33,273 nucleotides of DNA from Bacteroidia bacterium (GTDB taxonomy: Bacteria; Bacteroidota; Bacteroidia; JAIBAJ01). The position numbers and the translations under genes were made by a program. Location: positions 1 through 33,273 of the forward strand of contig JAIBAJ010000027.1 of the NCBI GenBank assembly GCA_019695265.1, read 5' to 3'. This document shows, one piece after another, positions 23,013-30,737 of this stretch (positions within the stretch are counted from its first letter, which is position 1; every line of letters starts with the position of its first letter). Under the pieces are notes generated by a model. That model worked only from the letters and a program-made list of their open reading frames with translations, was not told the DNA's origin and searched no databases.

Positions 23013-23834
23013 TTAATGTAAAATAAGAGTTGGAATTTCAGTTTGGAACATCATTTTTTTGGTATGTGTTTCATGGGTAAGCCTATACCAAAAGGAATGG
23101 TGATGTGCTATTAAACAAATTAGTTCGGCTTTATGTTCTTTGGCATAGGATTGTATTCCTTCTTCGATCTCCGTTGCTTCCTTGAAATCCCTAACATGTT
23201 TCACTCCATCTAAAAATTGATCTACCTCAATGCTTCCTGTAACTTCTGATTCTGTTGGGGTTTCTTCCAAACTTTTTCGAACATTTAATACAAATATCTT
23301 GGATTCAAAAAATCGAGCCAAGGTTTTTAATGGTTTTAAGGTTTCCTGATTCGAAATCGAGGAAAGGTCAGTGCCCAGAACTATTTTTTCATAAGGATGA
23401 AACTCGGAATGGACCGGAATAATTAGTACCGGTTTCTCTGATTTTCTGCCAAGCTCGGTTGCTACACTTCCAATAATTCTATCTAGAAGTTCGGTATGCC
23501 CATTCATGCCAACTACAATTAAATCGGCATGTTCCTTTTTAGACTTGTATAAAATTTCATCAGTCGTACTCCCTAACCTATACCGACATTCAATTTCTAA
23601 TGCTCCTAATTCTCGGTGAATATCGTCTCTTAAAGAGTGCATTTTATCGCGGGCAACCTTTTCAACGGCTTCCCATGATAGAATCATTTGGGGAATCTCA
23701 GGGGTGTTCCCTTCAATTTGTCCTACATGTAAAATAATAAGCTTGCCTTTTATGGAATGGGCAAGATGAGCGGCATACTTAACTGCATTATTTCCTGATT
23801 CGGAAAAGTCAGTTGGGGCTAAAAGGGTTTTCAT
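23013..23834 (-). CDS. Tandem-domain universal stress protein
   Basis: A 273-residue paralogue of the neighbouring stress protein, also with two USP domains (about 1-143 and 148-273). The first (MKTLLAPTDFSESGNNAVKY) contains the nucleotide motif VVGMNGHTELLDRIIGSVAT. The second (YEKIVLGTDLSSISNQETLK) ends LIAHHHSFWYRLTHETHTKK without the glycine motif. It is transcribed from its own Crp/Fnr-type promoter (23849-23891) and lies just upstream of the other stress gene. No terminator separates them, so read-through is possible. Duplicate USP genes beside a redox or oxygen regulator are a common theme in anaerobically induced regulons. Confidence 0.93.
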   Translation of the reverse strand: MKTLLAPTDFSESGNNAVKYAAHLAHSIKGKLIILHVGQIEGNTPEIPQMILSWEAVEKVARDKMHSLRDDIHRELGALEIECRYRLGSTTDEILYKSKKEHADLIVVGMNGHTELLDRIIGSVATELGRKSEKPVLIIPVHSEFHPYEKIVLGTDLSSISNQETLKPLKTLARFFESKIFVLNVRKSLEETPTESEVTGSIEVDQFLDGVKHVRDFKEATEIEEGIQSYAKEHKAELICLIAHHHSFWYRLTHETHTKKMMFQTEIPTLILH

Positions 23835-23848
23835 AGTAAAACTTTTAG

Positions 23849-23891
23849 CAAAACTACAAGGTCCCTCAGCCTAATTTACTGATGGTGGTCA
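23849..23891 (-). promoter_or_regulatory. Crp/Fnr-type promoter of the second universal stress gene
   Basis: The -7 box TAGTTTTG (minus strand, 23856-23849) is a perfect TAnnTTTG and ends 14 bp before the ATG. The palindrome ACTGA-TGGTGG-TCAGT has its TGA/TCA core at 23880-23891, centred 33 bp upstream of the box centre, about -41.5 from the expected start point. A TGA half-site lies 22 bp further on (23902-23904). Confidence 0.7.
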
Positions 23892-23932
23892 GTAGGTAAC
23901 CTGATATCAATACCTAAACCCAAAAACACAAA

Positions 23933-24994
23933 TCAGTTTCGCATTTTTATGAGCTTTTCAAGATTTCTGATTTCAATGGTTCCACCACTGATAGAAATTA
24001 ATCCTTCTTCCTTGAAATCACTTAAGGTGCGAATGGTTGTTTCTGTTGCAGTTCCTGAAATATTAGCTAAATCATCCCTCGAAATATTCATTGAAAAATG
24101 AAGTGATTCATCCTTTTTATATCTATTATGCAAGGTTACCAATGCCTCAGCCACTTTTTTTCTTACAGAATTGTAGGCCAGATTAACCAATTGCTTTTCC
24201 TTTTCTGCTAAATTGTCCGATAATAGCCGAATAAATGTTTTCGAAACCTCGGCATTTTTATAAAGTAAGGAAAAGAAATCATCCTTGGGAATAAACCAAA
24301 TCTCACTTTCATCAATTGCAACAGCAGTATCCTGGTATTGCTGCTCTTCCATCAAGGCCAAATATCCAAAAAAGTCGCCCTCTTTATACAACCCTGTAAT
24401 GAATTCCTTGCCCAATTCGTGGGTGCGAAATGTTTTTACTTTTCCTTTGGCCAAATAGAAAATTCCTTTGGGATATCCATCTTCCTTATAAACGGTTTCT
24501 TTCTTGGTGTATACTTTGGATGCCTTTTCAATGTTGGAAATGTTCTTTAAATCAGCAATCGATTTGGCCGAATCTATAAATGCATTAATGCCTTGTGGGT
24601 TTTTAGGAAATTCGCTTTTCATCATGGATGATTTCCTAAGCCTGCTCTCAATAGCATTCAATAATTCAATGTCATCAAATGGCTTGGTAATGTAATCGTC
24701 TGCTCCCATTTCCATCCCTTTCCTTAATTCGGTCCGCTCGGCCTTGGCAGTTAAGAAGATAAATGGAATTGCCGCAGTTTTCTGATTTTTGGAAAGTAGA
24801 TGTAACACGCCATAACCATCAAGTACAGGCATCATAATATCACAAACAATCAAATCCGGAAGTTCACTTTGGGCTAATTCTACCCCCAATTTTCCATTGG
24901 CTGCAGTAAGCACCGTATAATTCGCTAATTCTAAAATCTCAGCCGTATTTTCTCTAACCTCGTTATTGTCTTCTATTAATAGGATCTTCTTCAT
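23933..24994 (-). CDS. Response regulator with Crp/Fnr-type output (REC-cNBD-HTH fusion)
   Basis: A 353-residue transcription factor. The receiver domain (1-120) is complete: acidic pair Glu8/Asp9, phospho-acceptor Asp52 (CDIMMP), Thr82 and Lys104. A cNMP-binding-like domain follows (about 145-265, FYLAKGKVKTFRTHELGKEF). Then comes a Crp-type winged HTH (about 270-353) with recognition helix GTATETTIRTL, keeping the Glu318 and Arg322 that contact TGA/TCA half-sites in Crp and Fnr. The cAMP pocket signature is absent (QDTAVA where Crp has RAATV). The only cysteine (Cys51) sits in the receiver, so neither cAMP nor an Fnr iron-sulfur cluster is expected; phosphorylation should be the signal. It overlaps the kinase gene by 4 bp (ATGA). 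Confidence 0.93.
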   Translation of the reverse strand: MKKILLIEDNNEVRENTAEILELANYTVLTAANGKLGVELAQSELPDLIVCDIMMPVLDGYGVLHLLSKNQKTAAIPFIFLTAKAERTELRKGMEMGADDYITKPFDDIELLNAIESRLRKSSMMKSEFPKNPQGINAFIDSAKSIADLKNISNIEKASKVYTKKETVYKEDGYPKGIFYLAKGKVKTFRTHELGKEFITGLYKEGDFFGYLALMEEQQYQDTAVAIDESEIWFIPKDDFFSLLYKNAEVSKTFIRLLSDNLAEKEKQLVNLAYNSVRKKVAEALVTLHNRYKKDESLHFSMNISRDDLANISGTATETTIRTLSDFKEEGLISISGGTIEIRNLEKLIKMRN

Positions 24995-26172
24995 TGTGGA
25001 AAAGTAATAGTAAAGGTGGTTCCCTGGTTTTCTACACTCTTAAAGGTAACACTTCCCTTCAAAAGTTCTGCATATTTTGAAATGATGTTTAACCCCAATC
25101 CTGTCCCTTGTATATGGTTAACATTATGTCCTCTGAAAAATCGTTGGAATAGATGCTTCTGATCCTGCTTGGGAATCCCGATTCCATAATCGGTAACTTT
25201 TAATATACATTTAGATGGACTTACCTCTGTATATACCTCAATAGCTTTGCCATTTGGCGAAAATTTGATGGCATTGGAAACTAAATTAAGCAATATGTTT
25301 TTCAGTAACTTCTTGTCCAAATAGGCTAAGCTTTCTCCCTGGTGCTTATAGTCTATAAATTGTCCTTCCTTGCAAATTCCTTGAAGCTCTTTCAAGGTTT
25401 CTGGTATGTAATTCTGTATGTCAAAATACTCTAAATGACACTCTATTCGGCCTTCTTCTAATTTGCTAACTGATAGAAAATCATTCAAAATGTCCGTTAA
25501 ATCATTGATGGATGTTTTTATCCGATTAATATGTTTTAACTGCTTTTCCTTTTCATCTAAATCTCCATATTGCTTAACTAAGGATAAACTTGATAAAATG
25601 GTGGCTAACGGGGTTCTAAACTCATGCGACGCCATCGAAACAAACCTGGATTTTAATTCATTCAGCTCTTTTTCCTTTTCTAAGGCATTGTATAACTCCG
25701 ATTTTGTTTTTTCCAGCTCCTGTATTGCCTCCTCCAAAATCATTGTCCTATTCCTAACTTGCTTCTCTAACTCCGCTGAATAATTCTTGAGTTTCTCTTC
25801 TGCATTCTTCCTTCTCGATATATCAATGATAAAGGCAATTACATACCTACCCTTCGCATTACTAAATGGACTCAAACTGATTTCAACAGGAAATTCTATC
25901 CCGTTTTTTTTCATCCCATATAAATCCATTCCAACTCCCATCGATCGGGCATGTGGGTTGTGAGTGAATTTTTCTCGCGATGCATGATGGCTGCCTACAA
26001 ATCGATGTGGTACCAGAATTTCAATCTTCTGTCCGATTAATTCTCCCGAATCGTATGCAAATAACCGCTCTGCGCTAGGGTTTGCTTCTGTTATTTTACC
26101 TTCGCTGTCAACTATAAGTATTCCTTCCGTTGCGAAAAGAAAAAGGGCTTCCACCCCCTCCTTGCTATCCAT
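24991..26172 (-). CDS. PAS-domain sensor histidine kinase (FixL-like arrangement)
   Basis: A soluble kinase without membrane helices, 393 residues from the ATG at 26172. A GTG at 26193 would add seven residues. A PAS domain (about 5-120) contains LVPHRFVGSHHASREKF, then GVGMDLYGMKKNGIEFPVEI. Next are a coiled-coil linker, a HisKA domain with the H-box SHEFRTPL (His183 from the ATG), and HATPase motifs NILLNLVSNAIKFSP, DYGIGIP, FQRFFRG and GTGLGLNI. A histidine in GSHHASR falls where FixL has its haem ligand, but the FixL oxygen-sensing arginine position is Met, and many non-haem PAS domains share this motif. The partner is the overlapping response regulator. The operon promoter carries a Crp/Fnr-type site, suggesting autoregulation. 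Confidence 0.9.
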   Translation of the reverse strand: MDSKEGVEALFLFATEGILIVDSEGKITEANPSAERLFAYDSGELIGQKIEILVPHRFVGSHHASREKFTHNPHARSMGVGMDLYGMKKNGIEFPVEISLSPFSNAKGRYVIAFIIDISRRKNAEEKLKNYSAELEKQVRNRTMILEEAIQELEKTKSELYNALEKEKELNELKSRFVSMASHEFRTPLATILSSLSLVKQYGDLDEKEKQLKHINRIKTSINDLTDILNDFLSVSKLEEGRIECHLEYFDIQNYIPETLKELQGICKEGQFIDYKHQGESLAYLDKKLLKNILLNLVSNAIKFSPNGKAIEVYTEVSPSKCILKVTDYGIGIPKQDQKHLFQRFFRGHNVNHIQGTGLGLNIISKYAELLKGSVTFKSVENQGTTFTITFPQ

Positions 26173-26219
26173 TTTGGGTTTGACTGAGTTCACCGCTAAG
26201 GTAGTAAATTGAAATTTGG

Positions 26220-26262
26220 CAAAACTACATGCTGAAAAATTTTCAAAACATGACGAATATCA
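26220..26262 (-). promoter_or_regulatory. Crp/Fnr-type promoter of the kinase-regulator operon
   Basis: The -7 box TAGTTTTG (minus strand, 26227-26220) is perfect. A TGA-N6-TCA palindrome (plus strand TGACGAATATCA, 26251-26262) is centred exactly 33 bp upstream of it. The box is flanked by the same 11 bp (GCAAAACTACA on the plus strand) as in the second stress-gene promoter. Confidence 0.68.
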
Positions 26263-26272
26263 TTCTTTTTTA

Positions 26273-26315
26273 TGATGGCCCTCAAATTCATAACCTTTTA
26301 ATAATCTGACTTTTG
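26273..26315 (+). promoter_or_regulatory. Crp/Fnr-type promoter of the copper ATPase gene
   Basis: The palindrome TGATGGCCCTCA (26273-26284) is centred exactly 33 bp upstream of the centre of GACTTTTG (26308-26315; one change from TAnnTTTG). It is divergent from, and 22 bp centre to centre from, the site of the kinase operon. The implied leader to the ATG at 26460 is about 140 bases. Confidence 0.62.
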
Positions 26316-26427
26316 CAAAATAATTGAGGGGTAATTTGACTTGTCAAGATTTTTTTGCTTCGAGCGGATTTTTAGGGGACTTTCTCCGGTTTTTTTCAAA
26401 AATCAGCTCCGTCAAGGTTGTAAAGGT

Positions 26428-26451
26428 CAACTTTTTACCCTCTAAAAGTTG
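26428..26451 (+). promoter_or_regulatory. Inverted repeat at the translation start of the copper ATPase gene
   Basis: CAACTTTT, spacer TACCCTCT, AAAAGTTG: a perfect 8 bp inverted repeat ending 8 bp before the ATG. In the leader RNA it would form a hairpin covering the ribosome entry region; as DNA it could be an operator. Confidence 0.45.
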
Positions 26452-26459
26452 TAAGCACT

Positions 26460-28883
26460 ATGGAATCCTATACCGTTAGTCCTCCCGAATTAAAAGTTCA
26501 TACCTGCTACCATTGTGGAGAATCCTGCAAGGACGAAATCATTGAATTCGACCAAAAAGAGTTTTGTTGCGAAGGTTGCCAACTGGTTTATGACCTTCTT
26601 CGTGAAAATGAGCTGTGTACCTACTACAATCTGAATCAAGCTCCAGGCTCTACCCAAAAACAAAAAAATCTCGCACTTAAGTTCGAATACCTAGACGATC
26701 AGCAGGTCTATGACCGACTCATTCGTTTTAAAAATGAAAGCCAAACTCATGTGGTGTTTTTTATTCCTAAAATGCACTGCAGTTCTTGCATCTGGCTGTT
26801 GGAAAATCTTCATAGACTTAACCCCGGAGTGATTAGCTCCAAAGTGAATTTTGTAAGAAAGGAAGTAACCATCGTCTTTAATAGTTCTCAAATTAAGATG
26901 TCGGAATTGGTGGCTCTTATGGCTAATATTGGCTATGAACCACTGATAAACCTAAATGACCTGGAAAAAAATGCTGAAAAGAATGAAACCAGAACCCGGG
27001 TCATCAAAATTGGATTAGCCGGCTTCTGTTTCGGAAATATTATGATGCTTAGCTTCCCTGAATATTTTTCTTCAGGAAATTTTTTGGAACAAGAAAATCT
27101 GAAGTATTTCTTCGGCTATCTGAATTTATTCCTCTCTCTTCCCGTTTTTTTCTATTCCTCCTCTGAGTTTTTTGTCTCTGCCTGGAAGGGCCTGAAATAC
27201 AAATACATCAACATCGATGCTCCCGTAGCACTTGCTATACTCGTTACCTTTGTTCGAAGCGTTTTTGAAATCATTAGCCAAACCGGTGCAGGTTATCTGG
27301 ATTCTATGTCAGGAATCGTGTTTTTTATGCTTATTGGCCGCTATTTTCAAAATAAAACCTATGAAACTATGTCGTTCGAAAGGGATTATAAATCCTATTT
27401 CCCAATCGGTGTCTCTGTACTGAATAAAGATGGAAGCGAATCAAATGTTCCGGTTTCTTCCTTGAAAAAAGGGGATAAAATTCTTATTCGGAACAATGAA
27501 TTAATTCCTGCCGACGCCATTTTACTCAGCCCATCCACTCACATCGATTATAGCTTTATTACCGGTGAATCGGATCCCATCAAAAAAGTGGTTGGTGAAT
27601 TGGTTTATGCAGGAGGTAAACAACTCGAAGGTGCCGTGCGCCTCGAAATCCTAAATCCAACTTCCCAAAGCTATTTAACACAATTGTGGAACCAGGATTC
27701 TAAATCAGAAAATGAACAAATTCAAAAAACCTACATCGATCGTATCAATAAATATTTCACCTTGTCGGTGTTGGCAGTTTCTGTTTTGTCCGCCATCTTC
27801 TGGGCATTCTTTGACCCGGCTAAATCGCTCAATGCCTTTACCGCCGTCCTTATCGTTGCCTGTCCTTGTGGCCTCCTTCTTACCAATACCTTTGCCAGCG
27901 GAAATGTATTACGCCTGTTCGGACGCAGAAAGTTCTATCTAAAAAATGCCCCTGTCATTGAAAAATTGTCCCGAATAGATACCATTATTTTTGATAAAAC
28001 CGGCACCATCACTCACGGCTCCAGTATTTCTTTCGAAGGCCCAACCTTAGGCTCCAATGAAATTAATTTGGCTGTTTCCCTGGCCGCTCAATCCTCTCAC
28101 CCGCTAAGCCGCAAAATCAGCAGCTTTTTCGGAAAAAGTACAAGGAATTTGCTGCCGGTTAGCGACTTTTCTGAACTGCCCGGAAAAGGCTTAAAAGCTC
28201 AGGTGGGAGATCACTATGTGGTTATGGGCTCTGAATACTTTGTCACCGGAAATCATAATTTTTCCAACCTGAATTCTACCAAAGTTTTTCTAATGATTGA
28301 TGGGGTGGTAAAAGGTTTTTTCAAATTTAAAAATGCCTACCGCGATGGACTAAAAGATTTGGTTGACGGGCTTAGTAACCAGTTTGATTTAAAGGTTTTA
28401 TCGGGCGATAACGATTCGGAGAAATCAATTGTGGAATCCATTTTTGGTACAAAAGCCGAAGTTCATTTTAACCAAAAACCCGAAGACAAAATGCGCTTTG
28501 TTCAAGCTCTCCGTTCCAATGGCAAAAAAGTGTTGATGGTTGGAGATGGTTTAAATGATGCCGGAGCACTCAAACACAGCGATGTAGGAATTGCAGTTTC
28601 CGATGATACCAATAATTTTTCTCCGGCTTGCGATGCCATTTTGGATGGGTCTAATTTGAATAAGTTGGGTTACTTTCTTCAAATGGCAAAAACGACTAAA
28701 ACGGTAACTATTTCTACCTTTTTCTTTTCTTCTATCTATAATTTTATTGGTCTTTCTTTCGCCGTTCAAGGCACACTTTCTCCGGTAGTTGCAGCTATTT
28801 TAATGCCTCTAAGTTCTATTTCTATCGTTGTACTTTCTACGGGTTTAAGTACTTTGTTTGCTAACATCCTCGATAAAAAGTAG
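26460..28883 (+). CDS. ccoI: CcoI/FixI-type copper P1B-ATPase
   Basis: An 807-residue heavy-metal P-type ATPase of the type that supplies copper to cbb3 cytochrome oxidase. The N-terminus has the Cys-rich metal domain of this subgroup (Cys16, 19, 23 and CCEGC at 36-40). An HMA domain with MHCSSC (Cys107, Cys110) follows. About eight membrane helices carry the CPC ion-path motif (Cys468-Pro-Cys470). The catalytic DKTGT has Asp512, and the hinge is MVGDGLNDAGALKHSD. In Bacteroidota this gene usually heads a cco cluster, but here no ccoS or ccoN follows: the next element is repeat copy 4. The Crp/Fnr-type site upstream agrees with oxygen-limited expression. Third codon positions look more C-rich than in neighbours, by eye only. 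Confidence 0.9.
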   Translation: MESYTVSPPELKVHTCYHCGESCKDEIIEFDQKEFCCEGCQLVYDLLRENELCTYYNLNQAPGSTQKQKNLALKFEYLDDQQVYDRLIRFKNESQTHVVFFIPKMHCSSCIWLLENLHRLNPGVISSKVNFVRKEVTIVFNSSQIKMSELVALMANIGYEPLINLNDLEKNAEKNETRTRVIKIGLAGFCFGNIMMLSFPEYFSSGNFLEQENLKYFFGYLNLFLSLPVFFYSSSEFFVSAWKGLKYKYINIDAPVALAILVTFVRSVFEIISQTGAGYLDSMSGIVFFMLIGRYFQNKTYETMSFERDYKSYFPIGVSVLNKDGSESNVPVSSLKKGDKILIRNNELIPADAILLSPSTHIDYSFITGESDPIKKVVGELVYAGGKQLEGAVRLEILNPTSQSYLTQLWNQDSKSENEQIQKTYIDRINKYFTLSVLAVSVLSAIFWAFFDPAKSLNAFTAVLIVACPCGLLLTNTFASGNVLRLFGRRKFYLKNAPVIEKLSRIDTIIFDKTGTITHGSSISFEGPTLGSNEINLAVSLAAQSSHPLSRKISSFFGKSTRNLLPVSDFSELPGKGLKAQVGDHYVVMGSEYFVTGNHNFSNLNSTKVFLMIDGVVKGFFKFKNAYRDGLKDLVDGLSNQFDLKVLSGDNDSEKSIVESIFGTKAEVHFNQKPEDKMRFVQALRSNGKKVLMVGDGLNDAGALKHSDVGIAVSDDTNNFSPACDAILDGSNLNKLGYFLQMAKTTKTVTISTFFFSSIYNFIGLSFAVQGTLSPVVAAILMPLSSISIVVLSTGLSTLFANILDKK

Positions 28884-28939
28884 TTAGAGCAGCTATAACC
28901 GGATTGGCATGACCATGAAGGTTGTTTTAATTGGTTTTT

Positions 28940-29095
28940 GGCGGGCCCCCTCCGCCTACTATTTTTTCTGCAATCTTCCAAACATAGAACCTAGGCGTTC
29001 GGGTCACGCTTTCGGCTGTAGTCCTCGTCGCACTTGGCTAGCGCCGCGTGCTCCTGTGGGCTACTTGCCTCTATCGTTGCCCGAGGTGCAAACCC
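28940..29095 (+). repeat. Dispersed structured repeat, copy 4
   Basis: This 156 bp copy is in plus orientation, 57 bp after the ccoI stop and between convergent genes. It has a perfect GGCGG/CCGCC end hairpin and the GCGT/ACGC stem. The variable stem is GCAC paired with GTGC around GGC/GCC, different in sequence from copy 2 but still paired. The GTGGGCTACTTGCCTCTATC block and GAGGTGCAAACCC close it. Confidence 0.92.
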
Positions 29096-29172
29096 AATCG
29101 GTAAGGCTTCGAACCAAGTTTTACTTATTCCGGGATTTGGGTTAAACCTGTACTTGTAAAATATTCTAATTC

Positions 29173-30420
29173 TTAGTTGGTTTCAGCACCTTCTGCTTTT
29201 GTACTGGCTTTGTTAAAGTCAAACGATAAGGTGAATCTCAAAGTGTTTTCCAATGGATTCCTTACACCTTGGGTCGATGGAATTAAATACGCAAAATCCA
29301 ATCCAAATACACTGTACTTGAATCCTATTCCAATGGTAAAATACTTCCTGAAACCTTTCCATTTGGATTCATTGAAATATCCGCCTCTTAAGGAGAATAA
29401 ATTGTTATACCAATACTCAATGCCTCCTGAAATATTATATTCCGCTAATTCTTCCTTAAATCCAAAAGGTGCATCACCAAACGATTGAAATAATCCACCT
29501 ACCGGTCCAACATTCGGATCTTTTCCTTTCTCAATTATTTTATTTCCATTGGCATCCTCTAAAATGTTTCCGGCCGAATCAACTTTGTAAACCGGTGGTG
29601 TTGGAACCAATAATTTGTTAATGTCTACATACAATCCAACCGAATTATGGTCGTCTAAAAAGATCTTTAATCCGGCACCTAAACGTAAATTCTGTGGCAG
29701 AAAATCACGCTGTAGTTTGGAATTGCTGTACGAAATTTTAGAACCAATGTTGGAAAGGTTTAATCCGGCAGTTACTATCCCGTTTTTGGATCCTAATTTA
29801 ATTTTATTGGATTGGTAAAAGAAGGCCAAATCCGCTGCTACAGCCCTACCAACCGAACCTGTTCCTCCAACTGAATATCCACCGGTTAAATTGGAATTAA
29901 TGTATCGCAAAGCAATAGATCCTGAAAAATTATTGGATAACTTACGGGCATAGTTTAAATCTACTGCAAATTCATTCGGACGATATTGGCCAATGTTGTT
30001 TCCGGAAAAATCAGTAAAAGTGATATCACCTAAACTAAAATACCGAAGCGAAACTCCAATACCTTGATCCATTTTTTTACCGAATTTCATATATCCGGTA
30101 ACGTATCCTAGGTTAATATCCGGTACAAGAGCCCTTAACCAGGGAGTATAATCAATGGCAAAACCATAAGGCTTTTCTAAAAAGGCAAGTTTTGACGGGT
30201 TCCAATGCATAAAATGGATGTCAGCAGAGGTAGCTACACCACAATCTCCCATTGCTCCGGCTCTGGCATCCGGCGATATCATCAAAAATGGAACGGCTGT
30301 TGTAATAGTGTTTAATTCGGCTTTTTGGTCATTTAAACTATTTTGACCTTGGCCAAAAGCCTGAATGCCACTAACCGAAGTTAATAGGCAGATTGTAAAA
30401 ATTTTTTTAAATTCTCTCAT
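29173..30420 (-). CDS. porV: Type IX secretion outer-membrane protein PorV (LptO)
   Basis: A 415-residue precursor with a signal peptide (IFTICLLTSVSGIQAFGQ, about residues 7-24) and a FadL-like 14-strand barrel. Diagnostic segments are TTAVPFLMISPDARAGAMGD (about 40-60), HFMHWNPSKLAFLEKPYG and GYVTGYMKFGKKMDQGIGVS. PorV binds the C-terminal sorting domain of T9SS cargo after translocation and hands it to the PorU attachment complex at the cell surface. porU is often the neighbour of porV but is not present on either side here, so the genes are separated or outside the window. A perfect -7 box precedes the start. Confidence 0.93.
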   Translation of the reverse strand: MREFKKIFTICLLTSVSGIQAFGQGQNSLNDQKAELNTITTAVPFLMISPDARAGAMGDCGVATSADIHFMHWNPSKLAFLEKPYGFAIDYTPWLRALVPDINLGYVTGYMKFGKKMDQGIGVSLRYFSLGDITFTDFSGNNIGQYRPNEFAVDLNYARKLSNNFSGSIALRYINSNLTGGYSVGGTGSVGRAVAADLAFFYQSNKIKLGSKNGIVTAGLNLSNIGSKISYSNSKLQRDFLPQNLRLGAGLKIFLDDHNSVGLYVDINKLLVPTPPVYKVDSAGNILEDANGNKIIEKGKDPNVGPVGGLFQSFGDAPFGFKEELAEYNISGGIEYWYNNLFSLRGGYFNESKWKGFRKYFTIGIGFKYSVFGLDFAYLIPSTQGVRNPLENTLRFTLSFDFNKASTKAEGAETN

Positions 30421-30737
30421 TTTAAAAAGGGCACAAAAATAGCTTTTAGTTCCTTATTCCAACCATTCCCCAAAAGAATGTAGTCGAAACCAAGAAATTA
30501 TCAGCAAACACAAATAAAAACGAGTAAAAGTATATTCAAATAGGCCCTTAGGTTTGGAGGTCAAAGAAACGAAGCAATTAAACATCTATTGTATTTGAAA
30601 CGAAAAAAAAATAGTTGGGAAGAAATTCAGCTAATAGCTTGATAATTAAATTTATATATAGCAAGAAATTTCTCATTACAATTCAACTATGGTAAAGAAA
30701 TTAGGAAGATCGGGATTGAAAACTATTTTTGTTGGCT
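30421..30737. other. Divergent intergenic region between porV and the BtrH-type gene
   Basis: An AT-rich region containing the porV promoter on one side and a possible -7 box on the other (TATTTTTG, 30724-30731). A 23-codon frame (30689-30760, MVKKLGRSGLKTIFVGCDFK) overlaps the start of the next gene out of frame. It could be a leader peptide or chance. Confidence 0.4.
30434..30441 (-). promoter_or_regulatory. Bacteroidota -7 promoter box of porV
   Basis: On the minus strand TATTTTTG fits TAnnTTTG exactly, ending 13 bp before the ATG. A TTTG at 30474-30471 is about 29 bp upstream, too far for a standard -33 element. Confidence 0.5.

Noticed and set aside
26336-26347. TTGACTTGTCAA palindrome as an Fnr site
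   Set aside because: The half-sites are only 2 bp apart; Crp/Fnr proteins need TGA-N6-TCA spacing, which is met at 26251 and 26273 instead.
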